Source: Bretschneidera sinensis
Lineage: Eukaryota; Streptophyta; Magnoliopsida; Brassicales; Akaniaceae
DNA: 64,000 nt
NCBI GenBank assembly: GCA_023935145.1
Contig: CM043700.1
Coordinates: 105,926,400-105,990,399 of the forward strand
Direction of reading: 5' to 3'
Below, one piece after another: positions 33,762 to 46,009 of this stretch; positions within the stretch are counted from its first letter, which is position 1; each line of letters opens with the position of its first letter. The notes beneath the pieces were generated by a model. That model worked only from the letters and a program-made list of their open reading frames with translations. It had not been told where the DNA came from and ran no database searches. Position numbers and translations under genes: made by a program.

Positions 33762-35589
33762 TCATTGTGGTTTTTTCAAGTCTGATCTTCCTTTCTTTTT
33801 ATTTACTAACTGAAATCCACTCCCGTGCACACCTAGAGTCTTTTTAAGGGTACCTTGTGGGACTTGGGAAGACTTTTTCTTTGCTGGCTGGGCTATGGCA
33901 GGAACTGTACTTGGAGCACTGTTCACCCCAGCTTCCTTTCTACTAGGGTCAGAGGGGTGGGAGGTCCTTAGTCCACCAACTTGATGGATTGGAGGTTGAG
34001 GAGGCTCCTGATCCCCTACCATCCTAGTTTCTTTAAGACCAGGCTCCTCTCTACCTGGATCATTTTCTAAGAGATTTGAATCTCCAGTCTCATAGGTTGT
34101 TCTTTCTCTGACTGAAGGGCTCAAGCTTGGCCTATCCTTCAATATCTCAGTGTTCTGGATGTTCACCCCTTTTTCCTGCTCCATAGGATCTTTAGGTCCT
34201 TCCTGACTCACTGATTCTTTCCCCTTTCCATTAGGCTTTCTCCCCTTATTTGTGTTCACTCTATGGTTACAAGAGTGGAGGTCATGGCCTAGGACCTTAC
34301 ACTTGTGACAGAATTTAGGTAGGTTTTCATATAATATCCTTTGTTCAAAAGAGTCCCCATTTGGGAAACTAATAGGCACTAAAAATTTAATTTCCTTTGC
34401 TACATCAATCTCCACAAGTAGCCTAGCATATAATATTCTTTCTTTGGTATTAGTGAACTGGTCAGCATATAAGGGCTTGCCAATCTTAGTGCCTAACTTA
34501 CTTAGGCAGTTGGCTGTCCACAATTCAAGGGGCAATCCCTTCAATTGAATCCATAAAGGAATAGTACTGATTTCTTCATTACCAAAGTGGAAAAATTTAG
34601 GCATGGAATAATAGGGGTCTACTATATACTTGATAGGGCCCTTCATGCAAGAAATTCATACTAGCTTCTGTATTCTCAAACTTAAACATAATCCAACCAC
34701 TATCATGGAATTGGGTTAGGACTTTTACCTTCCATGAGTCAGTAAGCATCTTCAATGCAGCTCTCCCTGGAAATCTTCCAGCAAAGTACCCAACCAAGCA
34801 GAAAGGGTGGTCTCCAAACACCTCCCCAATGTCTTCCTCTATGACACAGACAGTATCCCCCTCACTTTCAATACTTGAGAGAGGAAGGCCCTTGCTTTGT
34901 TTCCTATTGTCAGCAAACAAGCTAACCCAGGGAGCTTTCATGTCCTCCTTCTGAGGAGCATTGCCATTGTTGTTAGTCTTAGATTTCTCCTGAGCTCCTG
35001 TTGAAGCTTCCTGCCTCAGGGGAGCCCCATTGGGTGAAGGACCAGTAGGGAGGGTCCTCTTCTTCAAGGGAGATAGAGGAATAGACCCTTTTCTTGCCTC
35101 TTCCTCTCCAGGCCTAGCTACTACTGGTCCTCCATGAACAGTAGCTTCACAGTTGGGATCATCTTCTTCACTAGAAGAGTAGAAATCTTCTTGAACTGAG
35201 TTATCTTCACTGTCCTCAGAGGAGCTTAGGATATCTTCCTCATTAGTCTGGGACTCTTCCTGCATTGCTTACTATGCTTCTTTTCCCTTAACTTGGATTT
35301 GGGTACTGTTCACCATTGAAGCTCTGAACAAGCTTCCTTCATTGCCCGAGGCAGAGCCTTCCACTTCAGGCCTCCTAGGCTTAGACACTTCCTCTCCTAG
35401 GGAGCAGGAAGAGCTTTCTGATTCTTTGCTTGAAGTTCTAGCTCCATGCTTACTGAAACTTACAGGAACTTCTTTTCGCGACAAAGTTATTGTAGCATCT
35501 TTGTATTTGAAGTGATTCTGGACATACTCCAGATCATTCTGCTCTTGGACTGAAAAGGAAAGCTTTTTGGAGGGTTTCTTCATACCCAT
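33762..35589 (-). pseudogene. LINE2 ORF1, DUF4283-like protein with zinc knuckle
   Basis: ORF1 starts MGMKKPSKKLSFSVQEQND at 35589. Open stretches are 35272-35589, 34597-35265 and 33762-34646. The DUF4283-like part has FCLVGYFAGRFPGRAALKM, GWIMFKFENTEASMNF and IPLWIQLKGLPLELWTANC. The knuckle is CHKCKVLGHDLHSC. A TGA at 33762-33764 ends the last stretch, but the same frame continues to TGA at 33723-33725, overlapping the ORF2 ATG (33724-33726). The conserved ATGA coupling is therefore still visible behind a premature stop. A stop at about 35270 and a frame change near 34620 also break it. Confidence 0.88.
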
Positions 35590-35754
35590 GATAAGTCTGG
35601 CAGTGATTTGAGCTCAGAGCACAGAGGTGGAGGGGGAGAGAGGGGCAGGAAACCATGGACAAGCTACTGTAGCAGTAGAGAGCTTCTCTCTCTAGCTTGC
35701 CCGTAATGACGACTACTGAGAGCTCTTTCTTGATTCTGTGTTCTTTTCTTTCTT

Positions 35755-35872
35755 GCTTTGATTGGTTGTTGTCTCTTTTCTTTTCTTTATACAAGTCACT
35801 CTAGACTTGGGTGTTTACAAGATCACCTCCTGGGCATCATCTAAGGTGGTTTCCCAATAGTAGTATCAAAGC
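35755..35872 (+). repeat. End of copia 5' LTR and primer-binding site
   Basis: The LTR resumes after LINE2 and ends at about 35856 (TTTCCCA). TAGTATCAAAGC at 35861-35872 is a two-base variant of the initiator tRNA-Met primer site TGGTATCAGAGC. A second GGTATCAGAGC-like string at 35884-35894 is nearby. Confidence 0.72.
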
Positions 35873-36104
35873 TTGCATAGCTGGGTATCAGAGCAAGAAC
35901 AGAAGGTATCGGAGCAAGACTCCAAGAATCAAAGAACAAACTTCTTGGGTGATTCAAGAACAGAGTAAAGATCAAGATCAGATCGTGTTCTTGAGGGTGA
36001 TTCAAGAACGGTGTTGAGATCAATCTTCGATTGTGTTCTTGAGGTTTAGAAGAAGTTGGAAAGCATTTGTGGGTGCTGCACAAATGCAGGATCATCTTCA
36101 CAAG

Positions 36105-36990
36105 ATGGGTTCAAATTTTGTTGTTGAGAAGTTTGATGGAAAGTGAGATTTTTCCCTGTGGAAGCGAAAGATCAAGGCTGTTCTTATGCAATAGAAGGTG
36201 GACTTGGCTATTAGAGAAGATGATGCTTTTCCAGCAAGTATCACTGAGGACCAGCAGATTGAGATGAAGAAGATGGTATACAACACCATCTTCCTACACA
36301 TGTCAGATAGTGTCACAAGAGAGTGCGGAGACTCGGAAGATCCTGCTATCATATGGAAGAAACTAGATGAGTTGTTTCTTACCAAAACTCTCCCTAACAA
36401 GATTTATCTTCTTAAAAGAATCTTTGCTTTTAAAATGGATCCTAATAAAGAGTTGCAAGATAATCTTGATGTCTTTAATAAACTAGTTCAAGATTTGGCT
36501 AGTTGTAGTATTAAATTCCCGGATAAACAATTGGTTGTTATGTTATTAAATTATCTTACTGATTGTTTTGATTGTTTAATTTATGCAATTGAATATGGAA
36601 GAGATACTAACCAAAGAAATTATGGTCAATGCTATAAGGGCTCATGATTTCAAAGCCAATAGTAGGGAGGCATAAAGTGGGGAAGGGCTATTCGTAAGAG
36701 GAAGGCCAGCAACTCAGAATGGCAGTAGCATTCATGGAAACTACCGGGAGAAATCAAGAGGTAAAGGGCAGAGCCATTGGAGATCACATTCCAAACCGAA
36801 GTTTGGAGGAAGGCGATGCTTCTACTGCAACAAGGAGGGTCACTTCAAGAAAGATTGCAAGAAGACGTTGTGGGATGAGAGAGGGAGAAGCCATACCAAT
36901 AATGGAGAGGCTTCGGTTGCCAAAGGAGAACATCAAGATGATGTTCTTGTTGTGTGTTCAAATGTGAGCAGGAGGCAAGGCAGTGAGAAA
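36105..36990 (+). pseudogene. Copia gag
   Basis: The likely start is the ATG at 36105 (MGSNFVVEKFDG). It is followed by a TGA and a TAG before the open stretch 36198-36647, which has VDLAIREDDAFPASI, TIFLHMSDSVTRECG, LPNKIYLLKRIFAFKM and QLVVMLLNYL, as in Tork/Tnt1 gag. The zinc knuckle CFYCNKEGHFKKDC (36817-36861) is intact in C-x2-C-x4-H-x4-C form. It lies in a different frame from the capsid because of a frame change near 36640-36660. It would have formed particles and bound RNA. Confidence 0.85.
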
Positions 36991-37380
36991 TAGATTCTAG
37001 ATTCCGGGTGCACTTATCACATGTGCCCTCACAAGGAATGGTTCTAGAATTTCAAGGAGATCAATGATGGAAGGGTTTTCTTGGGGAATAACAATTCTTG
37101 CCAAGTGAGCTAGATAAGAGACATCCAGTTGAGGATGTTTGATGGAGTCATAAGGTTGCTGCAAAATGTAAGGTATCTCCTAGATTTGAGGAGGAATTTG
37201 ATCTCATTGGGCCAGCTGGATTCCATGGGGTATACATACAAAGCTGAGAGAGGAAAGATCAAGGTAACCAAGGGTTCTTTGATAGTGATCAAAGCAGCAA
37301 TCAAAGATGGACTTTATGAGATGATCGGAGAGACAGAAATCAAGGATCAAGTAACAAGTTTTATGGCTGAGATGGATAAG
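36985..37380 (+). pseudogene. Copia protease and linker
   Basis: The active-site motif ILDSGCTYHMCPHKEWF starts near 36994, with the catalytic aspartate codon at 37000-37002, preceded by a TAG at 36991-36993. A TAG at about 37048 replaces a residue after W-F. The stretch 37129-37608 continues with FDGVIRLLQNVRYLLDLRRN and LISLGQLDSMGYTY, the usual end of the copia protease, and KVTKGSLIVIKA before the GAG-pre-integrase part. Confidence 0.83.
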
Positions 37381-38300
37381 GCAGCACTTTGGCATAATCG
37401 CTTGGGATATATGAGCGAAAAAGGGCTACAAGTTCTCAGCAAGGATGGTATACTCGGTGGTGACAAAGTAGAGAAACTGGATTTCTATGAGAGTTGCATT
37501 CTTCGAAAGCAACATCGGGTCAGCTTCAACACCGGAGTACACAAGTCTAAAGGGATTCTTGACTACATCCATGTGGATCTTTGGGGACTAGCAAAGACAC
37601 CAACATAGGGAGGTAATCGTTACTTTCTGTCTTTAATTGATGATTATTCAAGAATGGTTTGGGTTTATTTGCTTAAAAATAAATCGGATGCTTTGAATAA
37701 ATTTCTGGTGTGGAAAAAGTTGTTGGAGACTTAAATGAGCAGGCTAGTTAAGGTATTAAGAACTGATAATGGCTTAGAATTTTTTTTAATAAGGATTTTG
37801 ATAAATTCTGTGAATTAAATGGCATTCTAAGACATAGAACGGTTGTGAAAACCCCTCAGCAAAATGGAGTTACTGAGAGGATGAATAGAACCCTTATGGA
37901 AAAGGTTAGGTGCATGTTAATAGGATCTGGTTTACCAAAATATTTTGGGGAGAAGCTGTGTCTACAGCTGCATACTTGGTTAATAGATCACCGTCTAGAG
38001 CTTTAGAGCTTAAGACACCCATGGAGATGTGGAGTGGGAAACCCCCTAAGTTGAGCAACCTTAGGACTTTTGGGTGTGCTGCATATGCACATCAAAAGGA
38101 TGATAAACTTAACCCAAGGTCTAGAAAATGTGTGTTTCTAGGGTATGGTGATGGGGTTAAGGGGTATAGGTTGTGGCCAACCAAAAGGAATGAAACTCAT
38201 AATAAGTAAGGATGTTATTTTAAATGAATTGTTATTTCTCTACTTGGAGACTAACCCTACAGGGGCTAGTGAGCAAACCAGTCTGAAATTTGTACAGTAT
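37381..38300 (+). pseudogene. Copia integrase
   Basis: The zinc-binding N-terminus reads LWHNRLGYMSEKGLQVLSK with CILRKQHRVSF (37129-37608). The core has DYIHVDLWG and LIDDYSRMVWV, then RTDNGLEF near 37757. After a frame change, KTPQQNGVTERMNRTLM near 37850-37900 contains the catalytic glutamate. The stretch 37910-38209 gives WGEAVSTAAYLVNRSPS, LKTPMEMWSGKPP and FGCAAYAH. A TAG at about 37606 and frameshifts at about 37730-37900 break the gene. All three acidic catalytic positions are still visible. Confidence 0.86.
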
Positions 38301-38469
38301 CGCATCAAGGAGAATTCGGTTTAGGTAAAGCAAGGAAGACAATAGGGTTCGGACCAGGTAGAGCCCATTGATGAAGGCCAAGCTCAAGAAACTCAAGAGG
38401 AGGCTAAACTGGAAGGAGTTTATGTAGCAAGTTAAAATGACTACCAACTCACAAAGGACCAGGAAAGGA

Positions 38470-39230
38470 GAGTGGTTAGACCACCTTTAAGATGTAGGTT
38501 TGCGGATGCTAATGTAGCAGCTCTTTGGAAAGAAGGAAGGATGGTTAAACCAAAAACTTACATGGATGCAATGGAGTGTAAGGATTCGTCAAAGTGGCAA
38601 CTAGCTATGGAGGAAGAACAACTCTTAGGTATTGGTGCCCAAACCAGAAAAACAGATAGTTGTGGATTGTAGATGGATCTACAAGATCAAAGAAGGGAAC
38701 ACTCCAAGGGTTGAAGTCCAGTATAAAGCTAGGCTGGTGGCAAAGGGGTTCACACAAAGAGAAGGCATAGATTTCACCAAAATATTCTCACTGGTTGTGA
38801 TGTACAAGACAATCAGGATAGTGTTAGCATTGGTGGTCCAATTCAATTGGGAAATCGAGCAAATTGATGTGAAGACAGTGTTCTTTCATGGAGAGCTTGA
38901 TGAGACCATTTACATGAGGCAGCCCGAAGGCTATGAGGAAGGAAGGCAGGGAGATTTGGTGTACCAACTGAAGAAATCTCTATATGGCCTGAAGCAATCA
39001 CCTCGGCAATGGCTCAAGAGGTTCGATTCCTTTGTAACCAGCCTGGGTTTCATGAGGAGCTACTATGATTCGTGCTTATATTACAAGGGGCATAAGGTGA
39101 AGGAAGTGGTGATCATCCTGATCTATGTTGATGATATGTTACTGGTTGGGAGCAGCATGGAGAGGATAAGAAAACTGAAGACTCAACTCGGTGAGGTATT
39201 TGAGATGAAGGATCTTGGCCATGCATAGAA
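38470..39230 (+). pseudogene. Copia reverse transcriptase
   Basis: The stretches 38472-38672 and 38632-39228 carry PKTYMDAMECKDSSKWQLAM, VDCRWIYKIKEG, YKARLVAKGFTQREGIDF, QIDVKTVFFHGELDETIYM, LYGLKQSPRQWLKRFDSF and IYVDDMLLVGS. The last holds the catalytic D-D pair at about 39121-39150. A frame change near 38630-38670 and a TAG at 39226-39228 (in D-L-G-H-A-stop-K-I-L-G) are the main lesions. Confidence 0.9.
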
Positions 39231-40060
39231 GATCCTTGGGATGTGTATCATCCGGGAAAGGGAGAGAAACAGATTGAAGATTTCTCAAGCTCTCTACATA
39301 GAGAAGATGATATCTAAGTTCTCTATGAAAGATAGCAAACCAGTGAAGGTTCTTTTTGCTAGTTATTTCAAGTTTTCCAGCGATCAAAGTCTAAGATCGA
39401 ATGAGGAGAAGAAGGAAATGGAAAAGGTCCCCTACTCTAGTGCGATCGGTTCTGTAATGTTCACCATGGTAAGCACTAGACCTGATATTGCTCATGCAAT
39501 AAGTGTCCTCAGTAGGTTTATGAGTAATCTCAGAAAGGAGCATTGGCTTGGGATGAAGTGGTTGCTGAAGTACTTGAAAGGAAGCCCAGATGTGGGGCTA
39601 GTTTATAAGAAGAGGGGTAAGTTCATCTGCCTTGAGGGTTATGCTGATTCAGACTATGGAGCAGACCGGGATAAAAAGAGATCGATTACTTCCTACTTCT
39701 TCAACTTAAACGGATGTTGTGTAAGTTGGAAGACTCAATTGCAGCCGATGGTAGCACTCTCAACAATCGAGGCTAAGTACATAGCAGCTACGGAAGCTAT
39801 TAAGTAGGCTATATGGTGCAAAGGGTTATTGGAAGAGTTGAAGGTACTAGAGGAACAGGTTATGGTGTATTTGGATAGCCAAAGTGCATTGCACTTATGA
39901 AAGAATCTGGTGTTCCATGAGAGGACAAAGCACATGGATGTTCGGTACCATTTCATTCGGGAAAATGTTATGAAATGATGCATCCATGTGGACAAGGTGG
40001 CCATAGAAAAAAAACCCTGCGGATTTAGGTACTAAAGTTTTACCTCTAAGTAAGTTCAAT
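39229..40060 (+). pseudogene. Copia RT connection and RNase H
   Basis: The stretch 39241-39807 has ISQALYIEKMISKFSMKDSK, PYSSAIGSVMFTMVSTRPDI and LKGSPDVGLVYKK. RNase H follows with GYADSDYGADRDKKRSI, SWKTQLQPMVALSTIEAKYI and AATEAIK. It continues beyond a TAG at 39805-39807 with a degenerate LDSQSALHL and RTKHMDVRYHFIREN. Stops at 39898 and 39976 lie in the last part. The purine run AGACAAAGGTAGAGA at 40161-40175 is the probable polypurine tract. Confidence 0.86.
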
Positions 40061-40176
40061 TATTGCCTTGGACTTCTTAGGATTGGAGTCGGTTGATATG
40101 ATGACTCAAGATGAGCTTGGATACTGAGTTCTCTATACAATGGGTTCTGTTTAAATGCTTAGACAAAGGTAGAGAT

Positions 40177-40623
40177 TGTTGGAGTTTGTCTAAGACTTAA
40201 ACGGAAGAAGAAGCATGAAGGTCAGCAAGGAGTGCGCACCAGGTCAGGCCGTGGCCCAGCCTTGTCCAGGCCACGGTGCACAGTAAGGGAAGATGCTGGA
40301 GGAGGGCCAAGCCGCAGCACCCAGAAGCTTGAAAATGTGTGCCCTGGCTCAGGCCGCAACCTGCCATGTTCTGGGCCGCGGTGCCAGGCACACTGATGCA
40401 CACATGTTTTAGCCTTTGAAATGGTTCATGAGACATGCTCAAAATGCATAGGATCACTAAGGATTGATCAAGGGCCATGGTTGATTGGTCATCAAGATCT
40501 AAGGGTGGAGAATGACACTCAAGATTGGTTAAGAAGTTGGTGCACTATATAAAGGGTCACCTAGCTTCAAAAGTTAAAACATAACATAACAATATAACTT
40601 GTGATTAAAAGTGAGATCAATTG
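40177..40623 (+). repeat. Copia 3' LTR, part left of LINE3
   Basis: It begins TGTTGGAGTTTGTCTAAG directly after the polypurine tract and matches 29409-29850. It includes the GC-rich cluster (40231-40392, with GGGCCGCGGTGCCAGGC) and the TATA at about 40541-40551. LINE3 inserted in AAAAGTGAGATCAATTG (40607-40623). Confidence 0.92.
40607..40623. repeat. 17-bp target-site duplication of LINE3, left copy
   Basis: AAAAGTGAGATCAATTG at 40607-40623 recurs at 46010-46026, directly after the LINE3 poly-A tail. The uninterrupted target is visible in the copia 5' LTR at about 29838-29853. Confidence 0.94.
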
Positions 40624-40748
40624 ACAGTCAGTCCCGGGCAAGTTAGAGAGAGAAGCTCTCAACGACTACAGTAACTTGTCCATGGTTTCCCGCTCTTCTC
40701 TCTTCCTCATCCCCTTCTCTCTGCATCAAAACAACTGCTCTCTCTTGC

Positions 40749-42550
40749 ATGGGTAAGAAGAAATCCAGTAGGAAGCCTCCTCTCTCAGTCCAAGAGCAAA
40801 AAGACTTGGATTTTGTTAATAATCATTTCAAATCCAAAACTGCTACAGTACCGGATTTGTGTGAAGAAGAAGAAGTTCCAGTAGACTCTAGCAAGAATGA
40901 GTCTAGAGGATCAAGCAAAGAGTCAGAAAGCTTTTCCTGCTCCTTGGGAGAGGAGGAGTTGAAGTCTATGAGACCTGAGAGGGAAGGCTCTACCTCGGGC
41001 TATGAAGAAAGTTCACACAGAGTATCAATGGTGAACAGTAACCATAATCGAGCAAAGGCAATAGAATCAATGTAGAAAGAGACTTGGGCCTCAAAGGATG
41101 AGAACCAAAGCTCCTCAGATGAGAGTGATGAGGACTCAGTACAGGTAGAGTCCTATACTTCCAGTGAAGAAGATGTAGATGATCCCAGCTGCCAAGCTAC
41201 TGTTCATGGAGGACCAGTTGCAGCTAGGCAAGGAAATAAAGAGGCAAGGAATGGGACCAGGGCACACTCTCCCTTGAAGAATGGAGGTCCCCCTACTGGT
41301 TCTAGTTCCAATGAGGCACTCCATAGGCTGGATGCTTCACCTGATGCACAAGAGAAAACAAAGGCTAAAGGCCATGTCAACAATGGCAGTTCACCCTAGG
41401 AGGAAAGCAAGAAAGTTCCTTGGGTTAGCTTATTTGCTGACAATAGGAAGCAAAGTAAGGGTATACAACTCTCTACTATTGAATGTGAGGTGATACAATT
41501 TGTGTGACAGAAAAAGACATTGAGGAAGTGTTTGGAGACTACCCTTTTTGCTTGGTGGGATACTTTGCTGGAAGATTCCTAGGGAGGGCTGCCCTTAAGA
41601 TGCTCACAGACTCCTGGAAGGTAAAAGTCCTCACTCAATTCCATGATAGTGGCTGGATTGTATTCAAATTTGAGAATGCTGAGGCTAATATGAATGTTTT
41701 GAAAGAAAGACCATACCAAGTATATGGTAAACCTTTACTCTTGAAATCCATGCCTAAATTTTTCCAATTTGGCAATGAAGAAATAAGCACTATCCCTATT
41801 TGGATTCAGCTGAAGGGTCTGCCTCTTGAGTTGTGGACTGCAAATTGCCTTAGTAAGATTGGCTCCTAGCTTGGAAAGCCTCTCTATGCTGACCAGTTTA
41901 CAAATAATAAAGAAAGAATTTCATATGCTAGGTTGCTTGTGGAGATTGATGTAGCAAAGAAAATTAAGTTTTCAATGCCTGTTAGCTTCCCTAATGGGAA
42001 CACCTTAGAGCAAAGGATATCTTATGAAAACCTCCCTAGATACTGCCCCAAGTGTAAGGCCCTAGGCCATGACCTCCACTCTTGCAGCCTTAATGCAAAA
42101 CCAGATAAGGGGAGAAAGCAGAATGGCAAGGGGACAGAAAAACCAAGGCAAGAAGGGCCTAAAGCTCCAATTGATACTGGCAAAGGGGGGAACAACCTAG
42201 ATGATGAGACAGTGGGGGTTAGCCCATGTTAAGTTCCTCCAGTTATAAGAAAGACAACTCAAGAACCCAGAGGTGCAGTCCAAGAAGTGAATCTACCTAA
42301 AGGGGAGGGGCCCAGCTCTAAAGAAGCAAGGGTGGAGGGAGACCTAGGGCATGCTTTAGCATCAGTCCAGTTGGTATCTGGATTAAAGTCCATCCATCCC
42401 ACTGAACCCCCTGACACCTGTGTGTTGCCCAAGGAGACAGAAGTGCAGGGGAGTAACTTGCCTAGTACAAAGAAGAAAAAAGGGAAATCAGGCCTGAAAG
42501 ATCCTCATACAGTTGGGAAGGGAGGGAAATCCTCCCAGAACCCTCAATGA
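40749..42550 (+). pseudogene. LINE3 ORF1, DUF4283-like protein with zinc knuckle
   Basis: ORF1 starts MGKKKSSRKPPLSVQEQKD at 40749. Stretches are 40749-41075, a middle acidic part with stops (41076-41500), 41504-41869 (DUF4283-like: FCLVGYFAGRFLGRAALKM, GWIVFKFENAEANMNVL, IPIWIQLKGLPLELWTANC), 41933-42232 (knuckle CPKCKALGHDLHSC) and 42287-42550. The final TGA at 42548-42550 overlaps the ORF2 ATG at 42547-42549. Stops occur at 41073, 41867 and 42230. Confidence 0.87.
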
Positions 42551-45500
42551 TTGTAGCATGCTGGAACATCAGGGGTTTTCACAAACCCCTAAAGCACAAT
42601 GGGGTGTTGCACCTCATGAAAAGTAAAAAGGTTGATGTGATGGGAATATTGGAGTCCAAGCTTGATGAAGACAAGCTGCTCAGAATTATGGGCAATAAAT
42701 TCAGCTTTTAGAGATAGATTAACAATTTCTCTGCTCACCCTACTGGCAGGATTTTGGTGATGTGGGACCCTTTTAAAGGTCAGTATATCTATTATTGAAG
42801 CATGTCCCCAAGTTATTCATTGTAATGTTTCTTGCTTAGTTTCCTCTTGTAAATTTGTAATCAGCTTTGTATATGGTTTTAATATTATTGTTGCTAGAAG
42901 ACCTTTGTGGGATAATTTGTATAGTTTCAGCTATGATAATCCAACTCATTGGCTTGTTCTGGGGGATTTTAACAATGTTTTTGCTGCTGATGAGAAAGCA
43001 AATGGGCTGCCTGTAACAGATTATGAGTTAAGGGACCCCTCTTTTTGTTGTAGAGAAACTGGTCTTACTGATGTCAGTGCAACTGGATGCCTGTTCACTT
43101 GGTCAAACAACAAAATCTGGTGTAAACTGGACAGAGTGATGGTGAATAATGTCTGGTACCACAAGGGGCTCAGAGCCCAGGCCATATTCCTTCCTGCTGG
43201 ATGCCTTTCTGATCATTCTTCATGCCTTATTACCTTACTGGATGAAGTTAGAGGGGCAGAAGATCCTTTAAGTTTTTCAACATGTGGACTGACCATGATA
43301 ATTTTCTTGACACTGTTAAATCACATTGGGGCAGTACCTTGGGTGGCTCTAAACTTTTCAAACTGTGTAGAAACCTGAAAGCTCTCAAAACTTATCTTAA
43401 ACTGCTCAATGAGAAACAATTCAGTCACATCACTGAGAGAGCTCTAGAGGCTTCACAAAAGCTGTCCAGTCTCCAAAGGGAGCTTCATGATAGTCCGTCT
43501 GATTTTGAGCTCCAAACAATGGTGGCTGTTCAGAAGCTGAAGGCCTTTCAACTTGCTGAAGCTGAGAGGAGCTTCCTATCCTAGTAGGCCAAATGCAGAT
43601 ACCTTCTGAACAGTGATAGGGGTTCAAAATTTTTCCATGCCCTGTTAAAAAGGAAGACTAGTAAAAACCACATAGCTGCAGTGGTCTCCTCAAATGGGTC
43701 ACAGACTACCTCTGAAGCTGAAGTGGTTGAGGAGTTCTTAAAGTTCTACAAGGACCTTTTAGGATCTTCTTCTAGCTGCAGGCCCCTTGATCTAGAAGTC
43801 ATTAGAGAAGGTCCTACAATCCAAGAGAGCCAAGCTGATCTACTGATTAAGGATGTCACAATGGAAGAGATCAAGGAAGCCCTTTGGAGTATAGGGGAGG
43901 ATAAGTCCCCTGGTCCAAATAGCTATTCTTCCAGATTTTTTAAGCAAGCATGGGATGTGATTAACCAAGATATCATTGAGGCTGTGCAGGAATTTTTCCA
44001 GAATGGGAGATTACTAAAACAATTAAACCATGCCTCCTTTGCTTTGATCCCAAAATGTAAACAGGCTTCTAAAGTGGAGGATTTCAGACGTATTGCCTAT
44101 TGCAATGTGATCTATAAGATCATCTCTAAGATCTTTGCCTCCAGATTAGCACTCTGCTTGAACCTCATTGTCAACCTAGCCCAAGCTACCTTCATCAAAT
44201 CCAAAAGCATGGCTGAAAATATCTATCTGGTCCAGGAACTGCTCAGAAAATATTACAGGAAAAGAATCTCTCCAAGGTGTATGATCAAGATAGACCTTAG
44301 AAAAGCCTATGACACTGTGGAATAGGAATTTCTGAACAGTTTAATAGAGGGTCTTGGGTTTCCTGGAAAATTTAGAAAATGGATCATGGAATGTGTAACT
44401 ACAACAGCCTTCTCTCTATCCATTAATGGGAGTCTGCATGGTTTTTTTGCTGGCAAAAGGGGCCTCAGACAAAGAGACCCCCTATCCCATTTTTGTTTGT
44501 TTTGATTGTGGAGTACTTGTCCAGACTTCTTGGGAGATTGAATGAAGAGGATGGATTTAGATATCATCCTAAGTATGATAAACTCAAGATTACCCATTTG
44601 GCTTTTACTGATGACCTCATTCTCTTTGCTAGAGGGAATGTTAGATCTGTTGGGCAGCTAATGAAGTGTGTCAACCAATTCAGTGAGTGCTCAGGGCTGC
44701 AAGCAAGCCTGGCCAAATCAAATATCTTACATGCTGGAGTCTAGGCTGCTGAGTTAATGGAAATCAGAAGGATCACTAGAATGGAGGATGGTAACCTCCC
44801 TTTCAAATACTTGGGGGTTCCTCTGGCTTCAGCAAGATTAAATGCTACTCACCACTCCCCCCTTATTGAAAAAATATCTGGGTACATAAATGTCTGGGCT
44901 AGGTCTTCTTTGTCATATGCTGGCAGAACGGAACTGATCAAATTAGTGCTTCAAGGAGTGGAGTGTTTTTGGCTGGCCATCTTCCCTATCCCTAGCAACA
45001 TCCTAGAGAAAATAATTAGGATGTGTAGAACATTTCTATGGAATGGTAAGAGTAATGGTATGAGGAAGGCTCTTGTAGCCTGGGCTGACTTATGCAAACC
45101 AAAAACTGAAGGAGGATTAGGCTTGGTTGACTTAAAAGCATGGAACAAGGCTCTCCTCACCAGGGTCCTCTAGAACATCCACATGAAGAAAGACTCTTTA
45201 TGGATTCAGTGGGTTCAACACTACTATCTGATGAACAAATCCATCTGGGAGACCATGGCAAGAAATGATGACTCCCCTATTTGGAAGAGAATTCTAGAAA
45301 TCAGAGATGACTTAACTGGCCAGTCATCTTCAACCTAGCAGGCCAGGGACAGATTAATAGAATGAAGAGTTCAGAATGATCTATGCATAAAGAAGGTCTA
45401 CAACTCAATCAGACATAAAGGAAATGTGGTCAGTTGGGCCTCATTTGTGTGGAATGGTCACTACCCCCCTAAGCATTCCTTTATTCTTTGGTTGGCCATA

Positions 45501-45900
45501 CAGAACAGGCTTCTCACTAAGGATAGACTTCAGTTGGAAGGAGATAACAAACTCTGCCCCCTATGTAAAGAGCAAGATGAAACTAAGGAACACCTCTTCT
45601 TCTCATGTAGGATCAATAAGGAAACCTGGGATACCATCAAAGTTTGGCTTGGTTGCAAAAGAAAAATGACAACAATAGAAAGTGCAATCAAGTGGACCCA
45701 AAAATTAAGAGGAACTAGCCCCCCCAGCCATAGCAAAAAGGATAGTTTTAGCTTACACAGTGTACAGTATATGGATGGCTAGAAATGCTAAACTATTTGA
45801 GCAAGCTCCTGTTCAACCTACTAGCCTAGCCAAGAAGATCCAAATTGTAATTTATAGAATTGTGTATGCTTTTTGCCCAGAGATTAGGCTTCTTTTGTAA
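42547..45900 (+). pseudogene. LINE3 ORF2, endonuclease, reverse transcriptase and C-terminal zinc region
   Basis: It starts MIVACWNIRGFHKPLKHNG at 42547. Two close TAGs near 42708-42716 hit the site where sister copies read W-S-Q. The endonuclease continues at 42905-43378 (LGDFNNV, SDHSSCLI). Two adjacent TAGs at about 43580-43585 follow F-L-S. RT is 43681-44325 (GPNSYSSRFFKQAW, FRRIAYCNVIYKIISK, CMIKIDLRKAYDTVE), then TAG at 44323-44325, then 44493-44744 with LAFTDDLILFARG, where the usual F-A-D-D is F-T-D-D. Stretch 44757-45173 gives the thumb. 45426-45782 gives the C-terminal zinc region (CPLCKEQDETKEHLFFSC). Confidence 0.9.
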
Positions 45901-46009
45901 GCTTATTTTTGTTTTGCTACTGTTTTGCTCTTATTGTAAATCCCCTGGGAATGCCCAGTGAAAATTTTGTACATTTTGATTAATACAAGATTTATTTACA
46001 GATCAAAAA

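Larger units (their letters stand above)
30171..35736 (-). mobile_element. LINE2, essentially full-length L1-type element in the copia 5' LTR
   Basis: This minus-strand LINE has its tail at 30171 (T run, then GATCTGTAAATAAAG) and its 5' end at 35736. It is bounded by a perfect 18-bp duplication. ORF1 (33724-35589) and ORF2 (30380-33726) overlap at ATGA. It is the only one of the three copies that keeps an intact F-A-D-D RT motif. Confidence 0.94.
40624..46009 (+). mobile_element. LINE3, full-length L1-type element in the copia 3' LTR
   Basis: This plus-strand LINE runs from ACAGTCAGTCCCGGGCAAG to a short poly-A after CAGATC. It is bounded by a perfect 17-bp duplication. It shares the 5' end, ORF1, ATGA overlap, ORF2 and 3' UTR (CCCCTGGGAATGCCCAGTG) with LINE1 and LINE2. 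It has more stops than LINE2, including two Trp positions. Confidence 0.94.
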
